A DNA stretch of 64,000 nucleotides from CAWATZ01 sp963784995 (GCA_963784995.1 CAWATZ010000002.1:1612001-1676000), one strand, 5' to 3'; positions 35,055 through 45,077 are shown, counted from the stretch's first letter. Numbers and translations are program-made. The notes: generated by a model from the letters alone, not told the origin.

Positions 35055-37499
35055 TTAGACCGATTGAACTGCGAGGATGCGGAAGCCCACGCGGTTGCTG
35101 CGGAAAATCGGCTGGCACCAGTCGCGGTACGCCGCCGTGCAGTACGCGCCAGGGTGCTCCAGCACCCGCCCCGGATCACCCGGCTCGAGCCCTTCCTCGG
35201 AGGAAGTCCACTCCCAGACATTGCCGTGCATGTCGTAGATACCCAACGGATTCGGGAAATACAACCCCACCTCGCATGGCTGCTCCAGGTACGGTCCCTT
35301 GACTGCGAAGCCCGCGGGCGGTTGCCATCGAAGTTGGCCTGAGTGGAGGACAAGTTATTCGTTGCGGCAGGGGTGAGGTCGGTCTTCGACCGCGCGAAGT
35401 AGAAGTGGTCGGCGCTCTGGCTTTGAGAAGCTGGTCCTCCTCGACAGATGAATTCCCACTCCTCCTTCGGTCGGCAAGCGATAGCACAGTCCACTTCTTC
35501 GGAAGCCGGGCATTCAGTTTCTTCAGAAACTCTTGCACGTCGTTCCACGAGACGGATCTCGACTGGAAATTGCGGGTTGCCGCTGAAATGAGCTGGGTTG
35601 TTGCCCATGACGGTCTGCCACTCGGCTTGCGTCACCAGGTAGACGCCGCACCACACTCCTCCTTGTGACCACAACCCCAGCGCAAGTGCGAATTCCTTGG
35701 TCCCTGGCTTGCCGTCCGCCACCGCCTAGCCAGTTGTTCCCTGGCGGCACGCCGCGTGAACTTCATCCCCAGTTCGTTCTATCGTGTTACAGTCTTGCCG
35801 CGGGCGAACTCCGTGACCGGATTGGCTGTCGGCCCGACGTCGGACTGGGGCACAACTCCTGGCAGCGGGCAGGGATCAGCGCATCGAGCAACTGTCCGGC
35901 ATCTTGCAGCCGTTCCCGGGCGTTCGACCGCAACCCGGCAACCAGCACCTCCCGCAACGACTCCGGGGCCAGGCTCGGGGTGAAACAGTGCGGCTTGCGC
36001 AGCTCCGGCTTGTCATAGTTCAGGGCGTAATGGATGACGGCACACAGGCTGAAGACGTCGCTGGCCTGGGTCGCCGGATCGCCGAAGTGCTGCTCCGGGG
36101 CCGCGAACTGGATCGAGATGCCGCCAACCTTGGTCCGGCCGAAGTCCTCCACGCCCACCGCCAGCCCGAAATCCACCAGCACCAGCCGCTGATCGCTTCG
36201 CCGGAAGATCAGGTTGCTCGGCTTGATGTCCCGATGCACGATCCCCGCCGAGTGCGCTCGCGCCAGTCCTTCGACCAGGTCCGGGAAGACCTTGCGCACC
36301 TGCCCCTCGGTAAGAGGTCCCTTGGAGGCGAGGGAGGACTCCAGCGTGGGGCCGTCGAGGTACTCCATGAGCAGATAGAGCGTCTGCCGGGTGGTGCAGA
36401 AGCCGAAGCTCTCGACACGCACCAGGTTTGCATGGCGAGGCAAGCCGCATCAGGGCTTCGATCTCCTTCGTGAAGCGCTCGACGAAAGCCTGGTCGGTGG
36501 CATACTCGGGGTGCATCACCTTGATGGCCCGGGTCTTGCCCTCGCGAGCTGGCCTTGAACACCTGGCCCCAGCCGCCCGCTCCCAGGCGTGCTTCCAGCA
36601 ACCAGCCGCCCAGCGTGTCGCCCGGTTGCAGGCGAGCCGCCGGCGGAATCGGTGCGGGCCAGGCGGACTGGGCTTCGGCCGGTGACGCGGCGTGGCCAGC
36701 ACGGTCACCCGCTGTGACAGTTCCGCCAGGCCGGCGTCGTGCGGACGCAGCCGGACGGCGGTTGCAGGGCACGCTGGGCGGCGGGGTAGTCGCCGTCGCG
36801 GGTAGCGGCAGCCGCCTCCAGGACGCAGACGCTCGCCGCCTTCGGGGTCGGCCGTGCGCATTTCCAGCAGCACTTCGTCCAGACCGGCGGTCTTCCCTTG
36901 CTCGATCTTGCCGATCACTTCGCGCTGGCCGTGGACGGAACTGGACGAAATCGCGGGGCTTGATGCCGGCGGTCCACAACTCGTCGAAGTAGTCGGCCAC
37001 CCGGTTCATGCGTTCGTAGACGGGAATGGCGTCCGCCTGGTTCTGGGCCACGCGGCGCAGGTCGGCGTGGAAGGCGTCGAACTGGAACTTGATGCCCTCG
37101 ATGCCGTGCAGCGCCTCCGACAGGGCCGGATTGGCGGCGAGGGTTCGGCCAATGATGTCGGGCAGGTCCTCGGCCTGGTCGGCGAAGGCGACTGGCCTTG
37201 TCGCACAGGACCGCCAGCGGCCCCAGGAGGCATTCGAGCAGCTGGCCGAGGCGCTGCATTTCCGCCTCGCTCTGGCCCATCCGGACCAGCATCTCCGCTT
37301 CCCAGCGCTCGCGCTGACTGGTCTCGGAAAGGTCCTGGGCGGCGTCGAGAACCTCCTCGGTTTGGTCGAGGACTGCATCGGCCAGGTGGAGGAGGGTGCC
37401 GCTGCCGGGGGCGACCACGTTCAGCACGCCTGAGACAACAACCTTGGCCGCTTTGCCGTATTTCCGGACCAGTTTCGAGCAGCTTGCGAGCCAGGACAT
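35055..37499 (-). pseudogene. Ser/Thr protein kinase fused to formylglycine-generating-enzyme (SUMF1-like) domain, many frameshifts
   Basis: ATG 37499 (MSWLASCSKLVRKYGKAAK) begins a helical N-terminal region. The kinase follows in changing frames: GGWLLEARLGAGGWGQVFKA (P-loop), TRAIKVMHPEYATDQAF (Lys), YLLMEYLDG, IVHRDIKPSNLIF, VDFGLAVG and IQFAAPEQHF. Then the SUMF1-like domain: VYLVTQAEWQTVMGNNPAHF, EWEFICRGG, YDMHGNVWEWTSSEE, RSNRVGFRIL, stop at 35055. At least five frame changes fall in the kinase part and three in the SUMF1 part. The kinase/FGE fusion is known in Planctomycetes. As given it cannot make one protein; either a pseudogene or an error-rich stretch. The catalytic motifs themselves are intact, which argues for recent damage or sequencing error. 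Confidence 0.75.
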
Positions 37500-37786
37500 G
37501 GGAGCGACTCCAGGAAGGACAACGGAAGCCTGTGTTTCGTTCTTCGTCCCAAACAACAGAATATTGAAAAAGTTGCTGACCATCAGGGCTTTGGGGAAGA
37601 GCCAGAAGAGGCCCAGAAGCGAAGGCGTGTGCTGGTGGCGTGTTGGCGGTGTCGCTTTTTTGTCATCGGTGGGGCAAGCACGGACACGCCGGGGCATCTC
37701 CTGGCGACACCGCCAAGCAAAAGCGTTGTTGGCGGTGTGGCGGTCTCAGCGGTGGTTTCTCGGCAGCGTCCCCTACCTCCCCACAA
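37500..37786. other. Intergenic region with an imperfect hairpin
   Basis: Arms TTGGCGGTGTCGC (37643-37655) and GCGACACCGCCAA (37704-37716) are exact, and a third partial copy (TTGGCGGTGTGGCGG) follows at about 37730. No gene supported. Confidence 0.55.
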
Positions 37787-38269
37787 TCAGCACTTGCCGC
37801 TTTGTGTCCCCGTTACCGAGCGATGCCCCAGCCGGGCATCGACCACTTCCAGGATTCGCTTCGTCCATTCCGGGTCTTGAGGCCGAACCACCAGCACGGA
37901 GAACCCATGTTTGCGTCCTTCCTCGGCCACCCCCTCGGAATCATCGACGTGCAGGTCAATGCCAAACGCCGCCGGGAACTTGGACGGTCCATAGCGACCG
38001 ATGACACGCTCGTGCCGATCCTGGTTGACCACGTCGTACAGCCGGATGCCGAAGCTGCGGAACCAGCCGCGCAGATAGCGCGGCTCGCGGTACGAGGTGG
38101 TGTAGACCCATAGCTGGCAGCCGCGCTGTACCAGCTGCTGCATCACGTCGCGCGTACCCTGGCGGACGCGCTCGGGATACCACCAGCGCCACAGCCACGG
38201 AACGAATTGCTCCGTCGGCACGTCGGGATGGCAAACGATCGTATCGTCAATGTCGAACGAGATGCGCAT
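37787..38269 (-). CDS. HAD-superfamily hydrolase
   Basis: 160 aa. N-terminal FDIDDTIV is the catalytic DxD motif (nucleophile and acid Asp). YTTSYREPRYLRGWF supplies motif II (Thr), GPSKFPAAFGIDLHVDD supplies the motif III Lys and motif IV acidic pair. A small member with a short cap, similar to phosphatase-like proteins of unknown substrate. Its start overlaps the 3' end of the P450 gene by 23 bp, so the two are probably co-transcribed and translationally coupled. Confidence 0.8.
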   Translation of the reverse strand: MRISFDIDDTIVCHPDVPTEQFVPWLWRWWYPERVRQGTRDVMQQLVQRGCQLWVYTTSYREPRYLRGWFRSFGIRLYDVVNQDRHERVIGRYGPSKFPAAFGIDLHVDDSEGVAEEGRKHGFSVLVVRPQDPEWTKRILEVVDARLGHRSVTGTQSGKC

Positions 38270-39632
38270 CGTGCGACTCCTTTCTTGTCGAGGTTGTTGG
38301 CCGGCGTCCTTGCACGCGAAGCCGAATGCCGCCCCGGGCTCTCAGCGTCACGGAGGGCAGCAGCTTCAGGGGCCGATCGCTGAGCAGCACAAGCCGGAAC
38401 CGCTGCACCACTGTCGCCAGGATCAGGATCGCTTCCTGCATGGCGAAGTAATTGCCGATGCAGATGCGCGGACCATCGCCAAAGGGGAAATATGCACCCC
38501 GGGCGATGCGGTGGATCAGATCGCCGTCCCAGCGTTCGGGGCGGAAGGTTTCCGGTTGATCGTACCAGCGCGGGTCGCGGTGAACAACCCATTGCAGCAG
38601 CCACAGCTGAGTGCCGCGGGGAACGTGAAAGCCAGAAATCTCACAGTCGCTGATCGCCTCCCGGGCAATGCTCCAGGCCGGCGGGTAGAGCCGCATGGTC
38701 TCCCGGATCACCCACTCGGTGTAACGCAAGCGCGGGACGTCGGCTACAGTCGGCAACCGATCGCCCATGACCTCCTCGACCTCCGCGGCCACACGGGCTT
38801 CGCATTCAGGATGCCTGGCCAGCAGGTGAAAGGCGAAGCCCAGGGCCAGCGCCGTGGTTTCATGGCCGGCCAGCAGCAAGGTGATGACCTCGTCGCGGAC
38901 TTGCTGGTCGGTCAGGGGATTGCCCGCACTGTCGCGGAAAGCGAGCAGCCGGGACAAGAGCAGGTCTTTCTCACGCGGCTTTTCCCGGTGCCGGCGGATG
39001 ATGCCATAAACGATGCGATCGAGATCGCTGACGGCCCTCTGGAAGCGCCAGGCCCCGGGCACCGGCAGCCAGGATGGGACGCCTGGCAGGCTGAAGGGGC
39101 TAAGGAACCAGTCGGTTGCATGGCCCAGGGCACTTTCGATCGTCGCGGTGTCGGCCGTGAGGTCCTCGTCGAAAAGGGCCCGGCCAATGATTGCCAGGGC
39201 CAGGCGCGACAGGTCCCGGCTCAGATTCTGCACCTGCCCGGGCTGCCAGTGCCGCAGCATCTGGGCTGTGAGGTCCACCATGATCGAGCCGTAAGACTGG
39301 ATCAGTTTGCCCTGAAAGGCCGGCTGGGCCAGCTGGCGTTGCTGTTTCCAGAAGTCCCCCTCGCTGGTCAAGAGACCCCGGCCGACCAGGCTGGAGATTC
39401 CCTGCGTCAGCTGGTCCTTGGAAAAGCCGCGATGGTGGTTGCGCAGGACGTGTTCGATCTGCTCCGGATGCGAGAGGACGTAAATCGATAGGCCCGGCAG
39501 GCGCAGCCTGCAGACGTCGCCGTAATGGCGGACCGAGCGGGTCACAAAGCCGAGCGGATCGCTCACGTAGGAGAGGAGATGGCCCAGAAGGAAGTTGCCG
39601 GGTGGGCCGGGCGGGATTCGGTGGGATGACAT
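38247..39632 (-). CDS. Cytochrome P450
   Basis: Heme-thiolate monooxygenase, 461 aa. ATG 39632 follows AAGGAG by 8 nt. Signatures: proline-rich start IPPGPPGNFLLGHLL, I-helix AGHETTALALGF, K-helix ETMRLYPP (ExxR), FRPERW, and the heme-binding loop FPFGDGPRICIGNYFAMQE with the ligand Cys. No membrane anchor helix or fused reductase is present, so electrons must come from separate ferredoxin/flavodoxin partners, none of which is adjacent. Substrate unknown; the sequence style (CYP102/CYP4-like region spacing) hints at fatty acid or terpenoid hydroxylation, with low confidence. Downstream it overlaps the HAD gene. Confidence 0.95.
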   Translation of the reverse strand: MSSHRIPPGPPGNFLLGHLLSYVSDPLGFVTRSVRHYGDVCRLRLPGLSIYVLSHPEQIEHVLRNHHRGFSKDQLTQGISSLVGRGLLTSEGDFWKQQRQLAQPAFQGKLIQSYGSIMVDLTAQMLRHWQPGQVQNLSRDLSRLALAIIGRALFDEDLTADTATIESALGHATDWFLSPFSLPGVPSWLPVPGAWRFQRAVSDLDRIVYGIIRRHREKPREKDLLLSRLLAFRDSAGNPLTDQQVRDEVITLLLAGHETTALALGFAFHLLARHPECEARVAAEVEEVMGDRLPTVADVPRLRYTEWVIRETMRLYPPAWSIAREAISDCEISGFHVPRGTQLWLLQWVVHRDPRWYDQPETFRPERWDGDLIHRIARGAYFPFGDGPRICIGNYFAMQEAILILATVVQRFRLVLLSDRPLKLLPSVTLRARGGIRLRVQGRRPTTSTRKESHDAHLVRH

Positions 39633-39802
39633 GGCGGATTCTCCTTGTCCGATGCGGCTGGCGAGCCCAGTTCGCTTTCCACGCACAGTGCCATTGTAGC
39701 CGGACAACTGACCTTGTCCCATTTCGAGACCCCAGGCACAATCTCACCTGTCCCAGCGAGGCGTGGGAGGCCTCACCCTCAAACTCCCATGGGAGAAATG
39801 CG

Positions 39803-40339
39803 ATGACCAAGCGAATCTGGTTCGGCGTGCTGATGCTGTTGACTCTCACGGTCGGAGCCTCTGGCGAGGACAAGACCAACAACAAGGAGTCCGCTCCGCC
39901 GAACCCCGGTCTGGAGAAGATGAAGAAGCTGGCGGGCACCTGGGTGGCGGCCGACAAGGACGGCAAGCCGACCGATCAGGTGGTGTCGGTGATCAAGGTG
40001 ACCGCGGGCGGCAGCGCCGTCTGGGAAACGCTGTTTCCCGGGACGCCGAAGGAGATGGTGTCCGTGTACCACACCGACGGCAAGGACCTGGTGATGACGC
40101 ACTACTGCATGCTGGGCAACCAGCCGCGCATGAAGGCGGATCCGAAGTCACCTTCCAATCAGATTCACTTCAAGTTTGCCGGCGGCACCAACCTGGACCC
40201 GGCGAAGGACAAGCACATGCACGAAGGGACGATCACCTTCATCGATGACGACCACTATGAGTTCTCCGGCGTTGCCTGGGAGAACGGCAAGCCGCTCGAG
40301 GGGATGAAGTGCCAGATGAAGCTGGTGCGCAAGAAGTAA
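39803..40339 (+). CDS. Conserved secreted protein (DUF1579-like)
   Basis: ATG 39803 with GGGAG 8 nt upstream; residues 1-22 are a Sec signal peptide (WFGVLMLLTLTVGASG). The body opens MKKLAGTWVAAD and has VWETLFPGTPKEMVSVYHTD and MTHYCMLGNQPRM, close to planctomycete secreted proteins related to DUF1579, a lipocalin-like beta fold. 178 aa. Function unknown. Divergent from the P450 gene with a 170-bp gap that probably holds both promoters. Confidence 0.7.
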   Translation: MTKRIWFGVLMLLTLTVGASGEDKTNNKESAPPNPGLEKMKKLAGTWVAADKDGKPTDQVVSVIKVTAGGSAVWETLFPGTPKEMVSVYHTDGKDLVMTHYCMLGNQPRMKADPKSPSNQIHFKFAGGTNLDPAKDKHMHEGTITFIDDDHYEFSGVAWENGKPLEGMKCQMKLVRKK

Positions 40340-40523
40340 CACCGAGGCCGCATCCAGGTCCGTGGATCTGAGCAAGATGGCGAGAAGGCGGAAGGAGGGC
40401 TGGCATCGAGCCAGGCCTCCTTCCTGTGTTTCTGAGTCGTGGAACGTCCTTCGGTTGGGGGCGACATTGTACCAACACATGCTTGAGTGGCACGCAGATG
40501 GGGCTGAGAACCACTAGCTGAGT

Positions 40524-40592
40524 GGCGAGCGGCGCGGCGTCAGCCCGCCGGTAGCAGCCTCTCACCGGCGGGCTGACGCCGCGCCGCTCGCC
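40524..40592. repeat. Inverted repeat, GGCGAGCGGCGCGGCG family, copy 2
   Basis: Exact 29-bp arms (40524-40552, 40564-40592) with an 11-base loop. It lies in the 317-bp gap (40340-40656) between the convergent 3' ends of the secreted DUF1579-like gene and the efflux adaptor; no gene is seen in that gap. Confidence 0.93.
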
Positions 40593-40656
40593 TTCCCCTT
40601 CTTCATTGGCAAAACTCAAAGGATCCGAGGTACGACCGCAAGCCAACGCCAGCGCG

Positions 40657-42269
40657 TCAAGGCGCCTGGGGCTTGGGGACCTTGACCGGTTTGCCGTCGG
40701 TGAGGCTCGACAGGTCGCCGACAAGCACCTGTTCCGAGCCGTTGATCGGCACCCAGCGATCCTCAGCACCGGATTCCGGGGCCCGGCGATTGGTGACCTC
40801 GATCCACTCGCCGTCACTGACGCTCGTCTGGACTTCCGTCCGCACCGCGCGGCCGTTGTCGTAGCGCCAGCAGAAGGTCTGGTCGCCGCGCTTGTCGATG
40901 GCGCTGACCGGCAGGGCCCGGACGCGGGGGCGTTCGATGAGCACCTTGCCATAGGCGTACATCCCAGGGAGGATCTTGTCGCCAGGGTTGGGCAGGTCGA
41001 TCTCGGCACGGAGGGTCCGGCTCTTGACGTTGAGGGCCCAGGAGGTGCGGGTGACGGTGGCCACAATCGGCTGGTCCCGATACGCCCGGACCAGCACGGT
41101 CGCCTTGGTCCCGGTCTGGACGAAGTTGGCGTCCTGCTCAGGGATATCGATGAAGACGCGGACCACATCCGTACGATCGACTACGTAGATCGGCTTGGCC
41201 ATGTCGGTCGATACGAGGTCACCGGTATTGGCATTGCGGGCCACGATGATGCCGTCGTAGGGCGCGGTCAGCGTCAGGTAGCCGACCCAGGCCTCCAGCC
41301 GCCTGGCATCGCTCCTGGCCACCTCCAGGTCGGCGCTGGCGACCTTGACGGCGATCTCGCCCTGGACCACGGCGGCCTGTTTGGCGAGCAGTTCCGCCTC
41401 CGCCTTCGCAATGGCCGCCTCGGCCGCAGCCCGCGCGGGGCGCCCGACTTCAGCGGCGCCCGGGCCTCCGCAAGGTGCGCCTGGGCGGCCTTGACGTCGG
41501 CTTGCCTCACCTTCACCGTTTGCTTGGCCAGCTCAACTCGCTCCTGGGCACGCTTGACCTGAGCCTTTTTCGTCTCCCAGTCCTCGCGCAGTTCGGGCAC
41601 GAAGAGTGTGGCCAGCACGTCGCCCTTCTTGACCCGGTCGCCGATGTCCACATTCCACTTCTCGATGTAGCCGGTCACCTTCGGAACGATCGAGGTCCGC
41701 TCGTAAGCTTCGACGAAGCCCGGCTGGCCGACGGTTCGGGAGATGTTTCGCACCTGCGGCTGGATCAGTCGAAAGGTGGGACGCTCGGGTTTCGCCTTGG
41801 CCAGCCAGAGCTGTGCCTCCAGACGATAGCGCTCGACCTCGAGTACTGCCTGGCGCGGTAAGACGTCACTGGTCAGTTGCTCGATCCGCTTGTGCAGCTC
41901 GGTCATCCGCTTGAGGTGGGCTTCCAGAGCGGCGACCTGCTCTTCCTTGTTGGGACTCAGCTCGCGCTGGGCCTGGAGCCAGCTCACCGACCAGCGGTAG
42001 ACATCCTCCGGCTTTCCGGACCAGACAAGGCGCTCGCCAACCTTCTCGGTTCGTGTCAGCAATTCGACCGCGCTGGCGTAACCCTTCTGAGCCAGAGTGA
42101 GCTGAGCCTTGAGAAGTGTTGTGATCTCGTCGGCTGGTTTCGACTCCCTGGGCGGTTCCGCAGCAGCCAGCCCTGTGGAGGAAAGGGGCACAACGGTTTC
42201 TGCCAGGGCGAGCAGAAGGAGCAACGTGACTGCCCTGAGCCTGAGCAGACTGATCTTGGAAGTAACCAT
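40657..42269 (-). CDS. HlyD/RND-type periplasmic efflux adaptor (one frameshift)
   Basis: ATG 42269 with AAGGAGG 8 nt upstream and a signal peptide (TLLLLLALAETVV). An extra helical N-terminal region (residues 30-150) precedes the adaptor core: YERTSIVPKVTGYIEKWNVD and GDRVKKGDVLATLFVPEL form the lipoyl half-motif, then a long coiled hairpin (KKAQVKRAQERVELAKQTV). Near 41440 the frame changes; the second half continues AEAAIAKAEAELLAKQA, then LTAPYDGIIVARNANTGDLV, the other lipoyl half, and a beta-barrel domain ending KVPKPQAP. The homology is continuous, so a one-base indel (real or error) splits it. Usually works with an inner-membrane RND pump and TolC; neither gene is adjacent. Confidence 0.8.
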
Positions 42270-42436
42270 CTGAAGCGACCTCCTTCGTGAACGCTTTGCC
42301 CTGCCGGATGCCAGGGCTTCTTTCCGACCACCCTTGGCCCAGCATACCGCAGTCCGAGGGGCCTGTCCAAAGCATATTCTGACGCTGTGGGACTCGGCCG
42401 ACCGTTCCTTGGGCGCTGCCACGGTCGAGTCCCCCT

Positions 42437-43144
42437 TCACCGTCTTCGCGTCCATTCCGCCCGGCCATAGCGTTCCTGGCACAGCCGCATCACCAGCTCC
42501 CGCGGCCAGATCGCTTGCTCCCGATCCGCTTCCCACACCGTTCGCAGCCGCTGCTTCAGTTCCCCCGCCAAGAGCGGCAGAGTGACCAGGAACTCCTGAT
42601 GTGGGCGCTGCCGGCGATAGTCGGGCTGGCGCGGCGGTGGCTTCAGATAGCGGCCCACGCCAGCCAGGTCGAAGCCGTACAGCAGCGTGCCGTGGTGCAG
42701 CAGCACGTCGCGTTTGCGCTGCTGGGCATTGCCGGAGAATTTCCGTCCCTCAAGGGTCAGGTCGCTGATCCCCTCCTGGCCGACGCCCGGCAGGCCGACC
42801 GCCTGGCCGACGCGCTCCAGGACGTAGCGATACGAGGGCCGGATCTCGGTCAGGGTCGGATCGCGGTCATAACGCAGGATCAGACTGAAGAGCAGGCAGC
42901 CCGGTCCCCACAGGACCGTGCCGCCGCCGCTGCCGCGTCGCAGGATCGGCACGCCATCGGCCAGGCACGCGGCCTCGTTCACGTTCTCCGCCAGCTGGCA
43001 ACCGGAGCCAAGCACCACCACCAGGGCCGGCCATTCCCAGACGCGCAGCACCTCGCCGGCGCCCTCCTCCGCCTCCAGGAGCAGTGCCTCATCGAGGGCC
43101 AGGTTCTCGGCCGGCGTCGCCAGGGTCAGGTCGAGATAGCGCAT
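42437..43144 (-). CDS. Lipoate-protein ligase A-like protein
   Basis: Biotin/lipoyl ligase (LplA/LipM) fold, 235 aa, start ATG 43144 (MRYLDLTLATPAENLALDEA). Motifs: LRVWEWPALVVVLGSGC, RRGSGGGTVLWGPGCL (the RxxGGGxV lipoyl-AMP loop), SDLTLEGRKFSGNAQQR (with the catalytic Lys) and HHGTLLYGFDL. It attaches lipoate or octanoate to the conserved Lys of 2-oxoacid dehydrogenases or GcvH. It lacks the C-terminal accessory domain of E. coli LplA, so it may be an octanoyl/lipoyl transferase rather than a full ligase. No lipoate-dependent complex gene is in the window. Confidence 0.85.
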   Translation of the reverse strand: MRYLDLTLATPAENLALDEALLLEAEEGAGEVLRVWEWPALVVVLGSGCQLAENVNEAACLADGVPILRRGSGGGTVLWGPGCLLFSLILRYDRDPTLTEIRPSYRYVLERVGQAVGLPGVGQEGISDLTLEGRKFSGNAQQRKRDVLLHHGTLLYGFDLAGVGRYLKPPPRQPDYRRQRPHQEFLVTLPLLAGELKQRLRTVWEADREQAIWPRELVMRLCQERYGRAEWTRRR

Positions 43145-43287
43145 GGCAGGACTCCGCTTCGACAAGGGCGGTGGCCGGGCGTCACTTCTTCGGCTCGCCT
43201 TTCGCCCCCTCGATCAGCGGCGGCGGCGGAACAGCGCCTGGTGAGTTCTTCCAGGGCCTCCCCGTTGTCGCTCCGTGCTGGTTCAGA

Positions 43288-43827
43288 TCACTTCTTTTCT
43301 TGAAGCAGCTTGAACGAGTTCAGGAAGGCATCGGCTTCCTTACTCTCCGTTATTTCCCGGCCACCCACGAGGACGACCTGGTAAAGCCGGTCGCCCACGA
43401 TGCACATGCGGGAACGATATTCGGCTTTGAGTTGGGGTATCGTGATTTTGAATTCGCGCCCCGGATGGCCGTCCAGGTCGATTTCCTTGTCCGCGAGCAA
43501 CTTGCCCGTAAAGGCCTTGGGCACGGCGTCGCGGGCCTCGATCATCACGGCCTGCTTTTGCTTTTTGCTCAGGCCGGCAAGGTTCGCATCGATCTGGTAA
43601 GCCACGAGGTGTGCGACCCTGCCGTCTTTGCTCTCGTAAAGGAACTGATGCTGCGTCGTGTTCGTGCCCGGCAGTTTCTGGGCCTTGTACTTCGGTTCGC
43701 CCGGCATTTGCACGGAGAACCTGCCTTCAAGGGACTTGAAGGGTTTCTCCTGGCCGAGGACCGCGCCGGGGAGGAGGAAAACGAGAATTGCGACGCCTGT
43801 GGGAATGAAGGAGACGGTCTTGTTCAT
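43288..43827 (-). CDS. Conserved secreted protein of unknown function
   Basis: ATG 43827; signal peptide to about residue 25 (GVAILVFLLPGAVLGQ). The mature part opens SLEGRFSVQMPGEPK and has FLYESKDGRVAHLVAYQID, DGHPGREFKI and YQVVLVGGREI, ending DAFLNSFKLLQ. This FSVxMPGxP...F-x-x-SF pattern recurs in many planctomycete secreted proteins; fold likely beta-rich. 179 aa. No function known. Isolated between the lplA-like gene and the ABC pseudogene on the same strand. Confidence 0.68.
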   Translation of the reverse strand: MNKTVSFIPTGVAILVFLLPGAVLGQEKPFKSLEGRFSVQMPGEPKYKAQKLPGTNTTQHQFLYESKDGRVAHLVAYQIDANLAGLSKKQKQAVMIEARDAVPKAFTGKLLADKEIDLDGHPGREFKITIPQLKAEYRSRMCIVGDRLYQVVLVGGREITESKEADAFLNSFKLLQEKK

Positions 43828-43953
43828 GGGTGCGCCCTTTGCCGAACCAGGAATACTCAAGTGCCATGCCAGATAACACTACCCGTTTCCCGGGCGCAGT
43901 CAAGCAAAAACGGATCTTCGGAACCGGAGCCGGCTGCCGGTTGCCGCCGCTGC

Positions 43954-44550
43954 TCACTCGGTGCGCAGGGCCGTCACGGGATTGATTCGGGCGGCACGCC
44001 AGGCCGGGAAAAACACGGACTCGGCCAGCTTGATCTTCAGATCGCGCCACACCAGCGCGCGGACCCAGGCATCCGCCGGGAAAGACGCCGCCCAGGCCAG
44101 CAGTAACCTGGCCGTGCCGCCCACCAGGCCGATCAGCGCCCCCTCGATCAAAAAGGACTGCCCGCACGTTCTCCTCACGGTCCACCAGCAGGATCGCCTC
44201 GCTGATTCCCCGGGCCGCCCGGTCCTTGTCGCGGAAGAAAATCCGCGCGGCCGTCTCGCTCGGCACCAGGATGTCCTCGGACGAACTTGAGAGATCCCGG
44301 CGGTGCGCGACGGGAGCAGGTTGAACGACTGGAAAATCATGCCGACCACCCGGCAGCGGTAGCGGGCCAGTTCCGCGCAGTGCATCCGGTGCAGGTCCTG
44401 GCCTTCGACCACCACGTTCCCCGCCGTGGCGCGGTCGAGGCCGGCGATCAGATTGAGCAAGGTGGATTTACCTGAACCTGACTTGCCCAGCAGCGCGATC
44501 CGCACTTCGCGGTCGGCGTCGCGCAGTTGCGTGCCCAGGTGCCGATCGTC
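43954..44550 (-). pseudogene. ABC transporter ATPase-permease remnant (internal deletion)
   Basis: Reads first as a MacB/LolD-type ATPase: VRIALLGKSGSGKSTLLNLI (Walker A) to GMIFQSFNLLPSRTA (Q-loop), then stops matching. The next piece, in another frame, resembles an FtsX/MacB-like permease outer domain (RGISEAILLVDREENVRA). The last piece, back in frame, is the permease C-terminus (LIEGALIGLVGG and FFPAWRAARINPVTALRTE, stop 43954). The ATPase signature motif, Walker B and most permease helices are missing, so about 1.5 kb or more seems deleted. The junctions are abrupt. Confidence 0.75.
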
Positions 44551-44551
44551 T

Positions 44552-44941
44552 CTACCGGCGACAAGTTTCCTTCGTTTCGCGGAAGGTAGGCGAACCGGCC
44601 AGGGTGAAGAGCACGACCTCCTCGCCGGTCGCGGTGCTGATGTCGTGGTGCAGGCTCAGCGCCTTGACACCGGTGACCTCCTGCACCAGCTTCTCCATGA
44701 CCGGCCGGGCCGTTTCGATCAGCTGGGTCCGGACTTGCTTGAGCAGATCCCGACCCTTGTCGGCCGGGAGCGACTTGACCAGTTGCTGTTCGGCCGCGGT
44801 CAACACGCCCTGAAGGCGGACCACGAGGAGATCACCGACCAGGTGGGCGTGGATGTCCTTGGGTCCCCGGCCCATGTACTCCTGGGCAAAGCGTGCCATC
44901 CCTTCGCAGATGGCGGCTTCAATTTCTCCTTGTGTTTTCAT
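44552..44941 (-). CDS. DUF2294 / MpsC-like protein
   Basis: ATG 44941 with GGGAGGT 5 nt upstream; 129 aa. MKTQGEIEAAICEGMARFAQ opens a small alpha/beta domain; YMGRGPKDIHAHLVGDLLVV and LVKSLPADKGRDLLKQVR follow, then the end GVKALSLHHDIS and EEVVLFTLAG. This is the DUF2294 family, some members of which are annotated as MpsC, a part of a Na+-translocating/bicarbonate system in Staphylococcus. Whether that applies here is unknown, as no mpsA/mpsB homologue is nearby. Divergent from csrA. Confidence 0.75.
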   Translation of the reverse strand: MKTQGEIEAAICEGMARFAQEYMGRGPKDIHAHLVGDLLVVRLQGVLTAAEQQLVKSLPADKGRDLLKQVRTQLIETARPVMEKLVQEVTGVKALSLHHDISTATGEEVVLFTLAGSPTFRETKETCRR

Positions 44942-45077
44942 GGTGACCTCCCGTGTGCCCCCATTCTCCGTCGGCGGCCCGCACCTGCGCCTGCATGGTA
45001 GACCGAACAAGAGCCCGCGGTTCCCGGGTAGTCCAGGGGTCATGATACCAGGCGCCGAGCGCTGAGCAATAATCCCC

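Noticed and set aside
35055..37499. Separate small genes for each open frame in this interval
   Set aside because: The fragments join in order into one kinase-FGE protein; reading them as separate genes would be wrong.
38250..39491. 413-codon plus-strand frame opposite the P450 gene
   Set aside because: The P450 on the minus strand carries every conserved motif; the antisense product resembles nothing.
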